Below are positions 6,973 to 13,702 of a stretch of DNA of 14,180 nucleotides, one piece after another. The first letter of the stretch is position 1. The number at the start of each line of letters is the position of its first letter. The DNA lies in the NCBI GenBank assembly GCA_002490995.1, contig DKVC01000077.1:1109-15288 (forward strand), read 5' to 3'. The translations under genes were made by a program, and so were the position numbers. The stretch comes from Lachnospiraceae bacterium UBA7188. Its GTDB lineage: Bacteria; Bacillota; Clostridia; Lachnospirales; Lachnospiraceae. The notes under the pieces were generated by a model. That model was not told where the DNA came from. It searched no databases and saw nothing but the letters and a program-made list of their open reading frames with translations.

Positions 6973-7146
6973 ACTGACAATATAAGAAGTATAGGAAAAT
7001 TCCGGTATGAGGCAGGGAAAAGTCTGTTTTGCTGGCTGAACCGAAGGAGCCAGAGACGGAGTTACACGTGGGAGGAATTCCGCAGGATGCAGAAAGAGTA
7101 CCCACTGGCGTCTCCCAAAATATATGTCAGTGTCTACGGCAGTTGA
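6961..7146 (+). pseudogene. C-terminal fragment of a group II intron maturase (LtrA-type)
   Basis: This frame, open from 6943 and ending at TGA 7144-7146, gives YNMITDNIRSIGKF and then WLNRRSQRRSYTWEEF, ending PLASPKIYVSVYGS. These match from memory the extreme C-terminus of clostridial group II intron-encoded proteins, where YYGITDN and LNRRSQRKS are hallmark strings after the reverse transcriptase and maturase (X) domains. The catalytic reverse transcriptase with its YADD motif is missing, so about 85-90% of the gene is gone. Domain V of the intron follows 20 bases after the stop, the normal arrangement. The left break lies next to the hairpin cluster, suggesting deletion or recombination there. 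The fragment cannot support splicing or mobility. Confidence 0.82.
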
Positions 7147-7166
7147 GGAACAATAAATTTTGCAAA

Positions 7167-7239
7167 GAGCCGGATGCAGGAAAGCCACACGTCCGGTTCC
7201 GCAGAGGGGTGTGGGGAGTAATCCCCGCATCTACTCGAC
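7167..7239 (+). ncRNA. Group II intron 3' end: domains V and VI
   Basis: Positions 7167-7199 form the domain V hairpin: GAGCCGGATG pairs with CACGTCCGGTTC around a GAAA tetraloop. At 33 bases it is one shorter than the usual 34, with an irregular upper stem, hinting at decay. Domain VI follows at about 7203-7239 (GGGGTG, TGGGGA-GTAA-TCCCCG, then CATCTACTCGAC), with an A near the expected branch position and an AC end that sets the likely 3' splice site at 7239. Domains I-III are absent, so this is a relic. It lies 11 bases before the ribosome binding site of the LRR gene. Confidence 0.8.
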
Positions 7240-7266
7240 AAGTGAATGATAAGGAGGAAAAACATT

Positions 7267-8790
7267 ATGGCTATGACAAAAGCAGAGAGAAAAAAGTACC
7301 GCAGGAACGCGGAGCGAATCTTGCAGATATACAGGGAGAGGGAGGCCAATATATACAGGGAGGCCGATATCCAGGAGGCTGCGTATTATAAGTACCTCTC
7401 GGGGCTCTCCAGGGAAGAAATGAACATAATAAAATCGGACATGCGCATATGCCTGGCCGTATCGGGTGCCATTCGCTCCAGCTGCCAGGAAGAGCGGGAC
7501 AGTTACATGGACATGAAACCTCTGGAACTGGCGGCTGTGTACAAAGAGATGCAGACAGTTGTTTATCAATGGCTCAAGGAGGATGACCCAGAGAGATGTA
7601 TTCAGGCCAAATATACCGGCCCGCGCGGAGATGTGGTCATCCAGGAAGGCACCGAGGAGATTGAGGAGGGGACTTTCGTGGAGTTCGGCCGGATGTGGAC
7701 GGAGGGGCTCCTGACCGGCGTAACCATTCCCGGGAGCGTCAGAAAAATCGGTGACAGAGCCTTCTGGTACTGCAGGGCTCTGACCGAGGTGACCATCCCG
7801 GCGGGCGTTGAGATAATCGGCGACAGAGCTTTTGAGGACTGCGCGGGTCTGACCAGTGTAACCATCTCGGAGGGTGTCGTCGAAATCGGCGACAAGGCCT
7901 TCCGCGGCTGCTATAACCTGACCGAAGCAGTCATCCCGGCCAGCGTCAGGAAAATCGGCAGCGGAGCTTTTTCCGACTGCGAGCACCTGAAAGCAATCCG
8001 GGTAGAAGCGGGAAACCGGTTCTACTCTGCGGTTGGCGGCATGCTGCTTAACCGGGACGGCTCCGTGCTGCTTGGCTATCCGTCCAGAAAAATCGGTTCG
8101 CTGGCCATCCCGGAGGGCGTCACCGAAATCGGCGGCAAGGCTTTCTACGGCTGCAGCGGGCTGGCCGAAGCGGTTATCCCCGGGAGCGTCAGAAAGATCG
8201 GCGAGAGAGCCTTTGGGAAATGCGGGAACCTGGCCAGCGTAACGATTCCGGCGAGCGTCACTGAAATCGGTGATTTTGCTTTCACGTACTGCTGTAGCCT
8301 GACTGACGTAACCATCCCGGCGAGCGTCACCGAAATCAGCGACTATGCTTTCGCCTGCTGTGTCAGGCTGACCAGCGCGGTTATCCCCGGGAGCGTCAGA
8401 AGAATCGGCAAAGGAGCCTTTGAACTATGCAGATGCCTGGCCGGCGTGACTATCCCGGAGGGCGTCGGCGAAATTGACGACAAGGCTTTCTGCTACAGCG
8501 TCCTGACCAGCGTGGCTATCCCGGAAAGCGTCAGAAGAATCGGCAAAAGAGCCTTTGAGCGATGTGTGAGACTGGCCAGCGTAACCATCCCGGAGGGTGT
8601 CAGGGAAATCGGCAGCGGCGCTTTTTCGGGCTGCAGGAACCTGACCAAAATGATTATCCCGGAGAGCGTCGAGATAATCGGCGAGAGAGCTTTCGAGGGC
8701 TGCACAGGCCTGGTCGAAGTGATTATCCCGGAGAGATTCAGGGAAAGAGGTGGCGACATATTCCCGGGCTGCGAAAACCTCAATTTATAG
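7267..8790 (+). CDS. LRR_5 (BspA-type) leucine-rich repeat protein, no signal peptide
   Basis: The start ATG at 7267 follows AAGGAGG (7251-7257); an earlier in-frame ATG at 7246 overlaps that site and is rejected. The 507-residue product has a charged helical N-terminal region (about 1-120: KAERKKYRRNAERILQIYRERE and onward) that I do not recognise. From residue 149 there are about 14 LRR_5 units of 23 residues (consensus LTxVTIPxSVxxIGxxAFxxCxx). One longer unit near residues 241-298 contains the YSAVGGMLLNRDGSVLLGYP insert typical of BspA-like proteins, and one unit is a residue short. Such repeats form right-handed solenoids that bind proteins. Many relatives are secreted, but here there is no signal peptide, membrane anchor or sorting motif, so it may be cytosolic. 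The units resemble each other at the DNA level (69-bp period), so repeat number may vary. Confidence 0.85.
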   Translation: MAMTKAERKKYRRNAERILQIYREREANIYREADIQEAAYYKYLSGLSREEMNIIKSDMRICLAVSGAIRSSCQEERDSYMDMKPLELAAVYKEMQTVVYQWLKEDDPERCIQAKYTGPRGDVVIQEGTEEIEEGTFVEFGRMWTEGLLTGVTIPGSVRKIGDRAFWYCRALTEVTIPAGVEIIGDRAFEDCAGLTSVTISEGVVEIGDKAFRGCYNLTEAVIPASVRKIGSGAFSDCEHLKAIRVEAGNRFYSAVGGMLLNRDGSVLLGYPSRKIGSLAIPEGVTEIGGKAFYGCSGLAEAVIPGSVRKIGERAFGKCGNLASVTIPASVTEIGDFAFTYCCSLTDVTIPASVTEISDYAFACCVRLTSAVIPGSVRRIGKGAFELCRCLAGVTIPEGVGEIDDKAFCYSVLTSVAIPESVRRIGKRAFERCVRLASVTIPEGVREIGSGAFSGCRNLTKMIIPESVEIIGERAFEGCTGLVEVIIPERFRERGGDIFPGCENLNL

Positions 8791-8847
8791 TTACTGCGTT
8801 TTGATGAGGCAATCCTTTTGATGTGCCAGAGACAAATATATAAATAT

Positions 8848-8910
8848 CCGTAATAATTACGAACCCGCAATCGGAAACCCGTTATACTATTCTCTGTAAG
8901 GGACGCACCC
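8848..8910 (+). promoter_or_regulatory. Promoter-like module B, orphan copy of module A
   Basis: It contains CGTAAT-A-ATTACG (8849-8861), TATACT (8883-8888) and GTAAGGGACGCACCC (8896-8910), the same parts in the same order as 6473-6536. The GTAAGGnACGCACCC element matches at 14 of 15 bases. No gene with a ribosome binding site follows within about 390 bases, so either its original gene has been lost or it transcribes the non-coding stretch ahead of aguA. Confidence 0.55.
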
Positions 8911-8966
8911 AAAATACCACTCAAAGGAATATCTGCCTTAAGTTGTTTTTCTCACTGCTATACTCC

Positions 8967-9047
8967 AGACCGCCAGGATTTACAGTGGTGTCCCCGGGAA
9001 AGTATCTGGCTGGCAGGTCTAAAAGTCACTGCTTAAGGCAGTGACTT
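8967..9047 (+). other. Possible structured RNA or attenuator in the 515-base gap before aguA
   Basis: An imperfect stem AGACCGCCAG (8967-8976) with CTGGCAGGTCT (9010-9020, one bulged base) encloses 33 bases. Directly after it a perfect 10-bp hairpin, AAGTCACTGC (9023-9032) with GCAGTGACTT (9038-9047), has a 5-base loop. No T-run follows. A competing pairing of CCAG (8973-8976) with CTGG (9006-9009) is possible. It matches no riboswitch class I know. The rest of the gap 8791-9305 holds module B and repeat R3, with no convincing gene. Confidence 0.3.
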
Positions 9048-9144
9048 AGTCGGGTTGCACTGCAAATTTAACCGGTGTGCAGTATAAATAACCGATACAG
9101 GTGCATGGAGCGTTTTATTGTATTTTACAGGGTTTGCCTGAATA

Positions 9145-9222
9145 TACCCGCGAGCGCATTTATTTACCGTTTTTCTGTTTTAGAATACAGAGGCGCTGGC
9201 TTGTTATACATGACATGTAGAT
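9145..9222 (+). promoter_or_regulatory. Dispersed repeat copy R3 and probable aguA promoter
   Basis: The core at 9145-9182 matches R1 (minus strand 83-46) at 32 of 38 bases. Downstream, GTTATAC (9203-9209) gives a TATACA -10 candidate with TG one base upstream (TGTTATACA, extended -10 form). It overlaps a 13-bp inverted repeat TACATG-A-CATGTA (9207-9219), a possible operator. The aguB upstream copy carries the same GTTATAC at nearly the same distance from its core (57 versus 58 bases). No good -35 is seen, which would fit an activator or alternative sigma factor. The aguA start lies about 85-95 bases further on. Confidence 0.5.
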
Positions 9223-9305
9223 TGGCAAATATTTTTGGACGCGAGTATAAGTTGCGGCGGTTATTTCCCGGCGGCCTTAAAAAAGCAGACAGGAGGCACA
9301 TATTT

Positions 9306-10409
9306 GTGAGGATAATAAGAGATACCACACCGGCGGCAGACGGATTTCGCATGCCGGCGGAATACGAGCGGCATGAGGGATGTATCATGATATTTCCGGA
9401 GCGGCCGGATTCCTGGCAGTATGGCGGCTATGCGGCGAGGAAAGCTTTTGTGGAGACAGCGGAAGCCATTGCGTGCTCCGAGCATGTGACGGTGTGTGCA
9501 AGTGCAGCGCAGTATGATAATGCCAGGGCTTTGCTGCCTGCCCATATCCGGGTGGTGGAGATGTCCGCAAATGACGCATGGGCCAGAGATTATGCGCCTA
9601 CTTTTGTGAAAAATGACAGTGGTGTCGTAAGAGGGATTGACTGGGGATTCAATGCCTGGGGCGGTCTGCATGACGGCCTGTATTTTCCCTGGGATAAAGA
9701 TAACCGGATGGCCCGGAAGCTTTGTGATCTGTTGGAAAAGGATGTCTACAACAAGAGGGACTTTATCCTGGAGGGCGGCTCCATCCATGTGGACGGGGAG
9801 GGAACCTGTATGGTGACGGAGTGCTGCCTGCTGAGTGAGGGGCGCAATCCCGGACTGAGCAGGGAGGAGATTGAGGAGAACCTTCGGAATTATCTGAATG
9901 TTTCTAAAATACTCTGGCTGCCTTACGGGATTTATAATGATGAGACCAATGGTCATGTGGACAATATCTGCGCTTTTACGGCGCCGGGAGAGGTAGTGCT
10001 GGCATGGACGGAGGATGAGGAGGATGTGCAGTATGCCATGTCAAAGGCGTGCCTGGATTATCTGGAAAGTGTGACGGACGCAAGGGGAAGGCGGTTAAAA
10101 GTACACAGGCTGCCCCTGCCAAAGCCGGTGACGATAACGGAAGAAGAATGCCGGGGGCTGGACGCCTGCTGGGACGAGCCAACCCGCACGCCTGGGGAGC
10201 GGCTGGCGGCTTCTTATGTGAATTTCTATATTGCCAATGAAAGCATTGTGATGCCGGGCTTCGGAGACCCTGCCGACGCGGAGGCAAAAGCGGTTCTGCA
10301 GAAGCTGTTTCCGGACAGGGAAGTGATACAGATTTATACCAGGGATATCCTTATTGGCGGAGGGAATATCCATTGTATTACCCAGCAGATTCCCCAGATA
10401 AACTCGTGA
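9306..10409 (+). CDS. aguA: Agmatine deiminase
   Basis: This enzyme hydrolyses agmatine to N-carbamoylputrescine and ammonia in the cytosol (pentein/guanidino-group modifying fold, PAD_porph family). The GTG start at 9306 is 9 bases after AGGAGG. It gives 367 residues, the usual length, and places the catalytic cysteine in GGGNIHCITQQIP at 357, the position known for characterised enterococcal and streptococcal enzymes. The other catalytic motifs are present: DAWARD (about 90-95), EGGSIHVDGEGT (Glu about 156) and NGHVDN (His about 217, Asp about 219). A 77-residue in-frame upstream extension is rejected because it reads through the repeat leader. The next gene encodes the following pathway step. 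No arginine decarboxylase is present, so agmatine comes from elsewhere in the genome or the gut. Confidence 0.95.
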   Translation: MRIIRDTTPAADGFRMPAEYERHEGCIMIFPERPDSWQYGGYAARKAFVETAEAIACSEHVTVCASAAQYDNARALLPAHIRVVEMSANDAWARDYAPTFVKNDSGVVRGIDWGFNAWGGLHDGLYFPWDKDNRMARKLCDLLEKDVYNKRDFILEGGSIHVDGEGTCMVTECCLLSEGRNPGLSREEIEENLRNYLNVSKILWLPYGIYNDETNGHVDNICAFTAPGEVVLAWTEDEEDVQYAMSKACLDYLESVTDARGRRLKVHRLPLPKPVTITEEECRGLDACWDEPTRTPGERLAASYVNFYIANESIVMPGFGDPADAEAKAVLQKLFPDREVIQIYTRDILIGGGNIHCITQQIPQINS

Positions 10410-10480
10410 ACGCATTTAATTGCCGCTTTCAGCTCTGAATTCCCGATGCGTTCACTCGTTATACTGTGCAGACGGCAATT
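10401..10480 (+). promoter_or_regulatory. Dispersed repeat copy R4 between aguA and aguB, with inverted repeat
   Basis: The core begins inside the aguA coding end (the stop TGA is part of CTCGTGAACGCATTT) and matches R1 at 23 of 29 bases. It holds a perfect 10-bp inverted repeat, GTGAACGCAT (10406-10415) with ATGCGTTCAC (10446-10455), so the right arm is itself a second, inverted core. A 9-bp inverted pair TAATTGCCG/CGGCAATTA overlaps it. GTTATAC at 10458-10464 contains a TATACT -10 candidate as in R3, and a second candidate, TATAAA, lies at 10496-10501. The copy may give aguB its own promoter, or act as an RNA hairpin between the two genes. Confidence 0.5.
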
Positions 10481-10527
10481 ATTTGCGTTTGTGGGTATAA
10501 ATTATTGAAAAATTGAAGGAGATATCA

Positions 10528-11439
10528 ATGGAATCCTGCATAAATAAAAAAGAACAGATAACCGCAGCGGCAGTGCAGATGTACTGCAACCGTTCCCGGG
10601 AAGAGAATCTGGAAGAGGCGGAAAAAAGGGTCAGGGAGGCAGCGGAAAAAGGGGCGCAGGTGATTCTCCTGCCGGAGCTTTTTGAGACCTGGTATTTCTG
10701 TCAGGAGAGGAATTATGATTCCTATAAGCTGGCCATGCCTGCGGAGGAGAATCCGGCAGTCCGGCGGCTGCGCAGGGTAGCAGAGGAGCTGAAGGTGGTT
10801 CTGCCGGTCAGCTTTTTCGAGAGAGAGGGGAATGTGACATACAATTCCGTGGCAATGATTGACGCGGATGGCAGGATACTGGGCATATACCGCAAGACGC
10901 ACATACCGGATGATCATTTTTATCAGGAGAAATTTTATTTTACGCCGGGGAATACCGGGTTCAGGGTGTGGGATACCGCTTACGGGAAAATAGGTGTGGG
11001 CATCTGCTGGGATCAGTGGTTCCCCGAGAGCGCCAGGTGTATGGCCCTGATGGGGGCGCAGCTTCTGCTGTATCCTACGGCCATTGGCTCCGAGCCCATT
11101 ATCGAATGTGACAGCATGCCACACTGGCGCCGCTGCATGCAGGGACATGCCGCCGCTAACGTGGTGCCTGTCATAGCGGCAAACCGCATCGGAGAGGAGA
11201 GGGTGGAGCCTTGCCATGGGAACAACGGGCAGTCCTCCGCCCTGACATTCTACGGTTCTTCCTTTATCACGGATGAGACAGGAGAGATTCTGGAAGATGC
11301 GGGCAGGACGGAGGAGAGGGTGATCCTTCATACCTTTCAGCTGGATGCAATTGAGGAAATGCGCTTCAGCTGGGGGCTTTTCCGGGACAGGCGGCCGGAA
11401 ATGTACCGCAGGCTGAGCGAGGCGCCGCAGCGTGTCTGA
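10528..11439 (+). CDS. aguB: N-carbamoylputrescine amidase
   Basis: A nitrilase-superfamily (carbon-nitrogen hydrolase) enzyme that converts N-carbamoylputrescine to putrescine, CO2 and ammonia, completing the agmatine route begun by the preceding gene. The 303-residue product carries the Glu-Lys-Cys triad: Glu50 in LPELFE, Lys123 in YRKTHIP and Cys160 in GICWDQWFPE. The NGQSSALTFYGSSFI and WGLFRDRRPEMYR segments fit the AguB subgroup. The ATG at 10528 is 6 bases after AAGGAG; an upstream TTG at 10513 overlaps that site and is rejected. The 118-base gap from aguA holds repeat R4, so the two may be co-transcribed, separately driven, or both. Confidence 0.94.
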   Translation: MESCINKKEQITAAAVQMYCNRSREENLEEAEKRVREAAEKGAQVILLPELFETWYFCQERNYDSYKLAMPAEENPAVRRLRRVAEELKVVLPVSFFEREGNVTYNSVAMIDADGRILGIYRKTHIPDDHFYQEKFYFTPGNTGFRVWDTAYGKIGVGICWDQWFPESARCMALMGAQLLLYPTAIGSEPIIECDSMPHWRRCMQGHAAANVVPVIAANRIGEERVEPCHGNNGQSSALTFYGSSFITDETGEILEDAGRTEERVILHTFQLDAIEEMRFSWGLFRDRRPEMYRRLSEAPQRV

Positions 11440-11515
11440 TGCATGTATTTTATTCTTTCATGGGTCTAACCGCTGCCTGCAGCGCTCAGAAAGAAGAGGT
11501 GGCATAAGGTGAAAA

Positions 11516-13045
11516 TCATTCCACCAGCTTTGCATTGGGGTAAATACGCTCCATTCTTTCATCCGGAAAATGGGAGTCCAGAAATGCCTCCAGGGGAGTG
11601 ACGGCGCGGGCATTGTCGGAAGCGGCTGGCGTGCCGTCACCGGAAGCTTCCATGCCTGGCGCGGTTTCGTCCGGTGCTGCGGTTTCATCCGAAGTTTCAT
11701 CCGGGGTTTCCGTCCCTTCCAGGGCGGTATCCGGTGTTTTTCCGTCCGGGGCGGTATGTTGGATATCTGCCGTTATGTCTTCTGCCGACAGTATCCCATC
11801 AGATGACAGCACGGTATTCCGCTCCGTATACCGCGCCAAAGCCAGCGACGACAGAATCATATTAAAGATCATAAACACAATCATGCAGTTACACACAATC
11901 TTCCCCGCCCTCGGGGGAATTTTCTCAATCAGCCCTGACAGCAGGGGATAAATCATTTTCAGCCACACAACTGCGGCTATTCCCCAGAAAAAGCAGTACA
12001 GCAGGTTAATGCGCCCACCCAGGTTAAAGGCGAACCCGCTGTAGTCCCAGAAAACGGTGCCGAAAACCAGTTCCGTAAATACACTGCAGACATACTCGTA
12101 AGCGCCGCCCAGCAAGGTGCCGGCCATGAATATGTATCTGTCGCTTTTGTTGCGGTAGCGGTACAGGAAAAGTGTCAGCAGTGCGCAGCCCAGTCCCCAC
12201 ACAATGCTGAAAGGGCCGTAGACCACGCTGCTGCGGCTCATCAGGATTCCGGTGGTCAGGAGGCAGAAAATGGTTTCCGTAATGTCTCCCAGGAAAGCGC
12301 CGATGAAAAACAGGGATACCAGTTTATAAAAACTGCAGCCCTCCGCAAATACTTTATCCTTTACCCCAGCTTCCACTGAATGGGCTTTCAGATCTGCCAC
12401 CAGCGTGTCTTTGCTGATGGAAGGAAAGGACTTTTGCATACGTTTCTGTACGCCTGCTGTCAGACGGTTTTCCAACAGCCGGGAGGTTTGCCGCATCCCG
12501 GCGGAAAGCTCTGCGAGACGCCTGGCGGTGATTTTCATATTCAGGACGGCCATGGCGGTGGTGATAAAGTCCAGGGCAAGGAGCCCGGCGGCAGTCCATT
12601 GTACGGCCAGGGTCACAGGGCGTGGGATGAACCGGAAAAATCCGCAGAGAAGAGGATTTGTGACCAGCATGGTCAATAAAGCCAGCGCCCCCCACAGCAG
12701 GCAGTAACGTGCACAGATATAGCCGTTTAAGTTGAATTTGATGTCCGAGTAATCCCAGAGCTTTTTCCGGAATATTTTCTCCATGGCCATGCCTGTGGCA
12801 TATTCCAGCACGGAGGCCAGCAGCATGCCGCCCAGAAACAGGAAGAAAGGCTCCCCGGTCAGTTCCGGCAGGAAGATGCCAAACAGGACGGAGCCGAAGC
12901 CGTAGATGGGGCACAGGGGGCTGTTCACGAAGCCGCGGTTTACAAATTTTCTGCGGCGGACGGCGGCATAGCATACTTCGATGCACCAGCCGGCGAAGGA
13001 ATAGATGAAGAACAGCCAGACTAAGTCGGTCAGGGTATAGAGCAT
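11516..13045 (-). CDS. Duplicated CmpB-family membrane protein (putative ABC transporter permease)
   Basis: An integral membrane protein of 509 residues built from two copies of the ABC_trans_CmpB (PF06541) domain. The first copy (about 1-165) has the signature FAGWCIEVCYAAVRRRKFVN, then RGFVNSPLCPIYGFG and LWDYSDIKFNLNGYI. The second (about 235-375) repeats it as GDITETIFCLL, YGPFSIVWGLG and FWDYSGFAFNLGGRINL. Each has about four or five hydrophobic segments. A charged linker (about 165-230) joins them, and the C-terminal 90 residues are a Pro/Thr/Glu/Asp-rich tail (TPDETSDETAAPDETAPG), probably disordered. No ABC ATPase is nearby, and transport activity of this family is unproven to my knowledge. 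It is convergent with aguB, and its start lies about 56-60 bases downstream of a TATAAT. Confidence 0.85.
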   Translation of the reverse strand: MLYTLTDLVWLFFIYSFAGWCIEVCYAAVRRRKFVNRGFVNSPLCPIYGFGSVLFGIFLPELTGEPFFLFLGGMLLASVLEYATGMAMEKIFRKKLWDYSDIKFNLNGYICARYCLLWGALALLTMLVTNPLLCGFFRFIPRPVTLAVQWTAAGLLALDFITTAMAVLNMKITARRLAELSAGMRQTSRLLENRLTAGVQKRMQKSFPSISKDTLVADLKAHSVEAGVKDKVFAEGCSFYKLVSLFFIGAFLGDITETIFCLLTTGILMSRSSVVYGPFSIVWGLGCALLTLFLYRYRNKSDRYIFMAGTLLGGAYEYVCSVFTELVFGTVFWDYSGFAFNLGGRINLLYCFFWGIAAVVWLKMIYPLLSGLIEKIPPRAGKIVCNCMIVFMIFNMILSSLALARYTERNTVLSSDGILSAEDITADIQHTAPDGKTPDTALEGTETPDETSDETAAPDETAPGMEASGDGTPAASDNARAVTPLEAFLDSHFPDERMERIYPNAKLVE

Positions 13046-13100
13046 TGTGGTGTACCTCGTTTCATGTGAAGATGTTTTTTATTATATAGTGTCAGTCAAC

Positions 13101-13106
13101 ATTATA
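13101..13106 (-). promoter_or_regulatory. Candidate -10 box for the CmpB-family gene
   Basis: On the minus strand the sequence reads TGTGTATAATGTTG, a perfect TATAAT about 56 bases before the ATG. No good -35 lies at 16-18 bases. The 363-base interval 13046-13408 otherwise holds the leader of the nucleotidyltransferase gene and an imperfect CCGGAGAA/TTCTCCGG inverted pair (13215-13225 and 13286-13295). I see no gene in it. Confidence 0.45.
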
Positions 13107-13408
13107 CACATTTTATCATAAGTGATGGAAATAGACTACTTATTTTTGGAACGGCCCCTGCGTGTTGTTGATGTGCTGCTCCTGGACGGTATCCATGTCG
13201 GAGGCGAAGGTTTTCCGGAGAATCCAAATGCACAGTTGTGAAAAGTTTATTTCTATGTTAAAGTTATCATAGCAGTTTGGTGTGGCGGTTCTCCGGACAG
13301 GAGGACCTGACGCATGTCGGAGACAGACTGCGGCGGTCTTTTGCCCGGAACGCAGGGCGGGCAAAGAGGCAGGCGGCCAGGTATGGGACAGAAAGAAAGG
13401 GAAGCATT

Positions 13409-13702
13409 GTGGACGGAACCGGAATCAAATCTATTGTCATAACAGAAATCCGTGAATTAGCGCGCAGGTATCAGGTGGAAAAGGTAATCCTGTTCGGCTC
13501 CAGGGCGCGGGGCGACTATAAACGCACGAGTGATATCGATTTGGCGGTCAGCGGCGGGGATATCGCGAGATTTGCGTTGGATGTGGAAGAAGAGACTTCA
13601 ACGTTGCTCAAGTACGATATCGTAAGTCTCGATCAGCCCGTGCAGGAGGATTTGATGGCTTCAATCGAGAGGGAAGGGAGGGTTTTGTATGAGAAAATAT
13701 GA
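13409..13702 (+). CDS. mntA: MNT-domain nucleotidyltransferase, MntA-type antitoxin
   Basis: A minimal nucleotidyltransferase (pol-beta superfamily) of 97 residues. The motif is GSRARGDYKRTSDIDLAV: Gly30-Ser31, ten residues, then Asp42-x-Asp44, exactly the GSx10DxD pattern of MntA proteins, with a third likely metal ligand Asp70 in YDIVSLD. In characterised MntA-HepT pairs the enzyme adds AMP to a tyrosine of the HEPN toxin and so neutralises it. The GTG start is preceded by AAAGGGAAG and gives the normal family length; an in-frame extension to 13277 would add 44 unrelated residues. It overlaps the HEPN gene by 14 bases, so the two are coupled. The symbol follows the family, not direct proof. 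Confidence 0.85.
   Translation: MDGTGIKSIVITEIRELARRYQVEKVILFGSRARGDYKRTSDIDLAVSGGDIARFALDVEEETSTLLKYDIVSLDQPVQEDLMASIEREGRVLYEKI

Noticed and set aside
6961..8790. A reverse transcriptase remnant next to a repeat-bearing gene suggested a diversity-generating retroelement.
   Set aside because: The fragment is a group II maturase tail with domains V-VI, the reverse transcriptase core is missing, and no template/variable repeat pair with adenine-biased changes is visible.
9075..9305. A 77-codon in-frame extension of agmatine deiminase upstream of 9306.
   Set aside because: It reads through repeat R3 and the promoter candidate and has no ribosome binding site. The GTG at 9306 has one and puts the catalytic Cys at the family position 357.
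13194..13322. A direct repeat CATGTCGGAG at 13194-13203 and 13313-13322, possibly a target-site duplication.
   Set aside because: Ten bases can recur by chance in a window of this size, the flanks differ, and the DNA between has no transposase or terminal inverted repeats.
13277..13408. A 44-codon in-frame extension of the MNT gene.
   Set aside because: Family members are about 97-100 residues and match from 13409 on. The extension has no recognisable sequence and the GTG at 13409 has a usable ribosome binding site.
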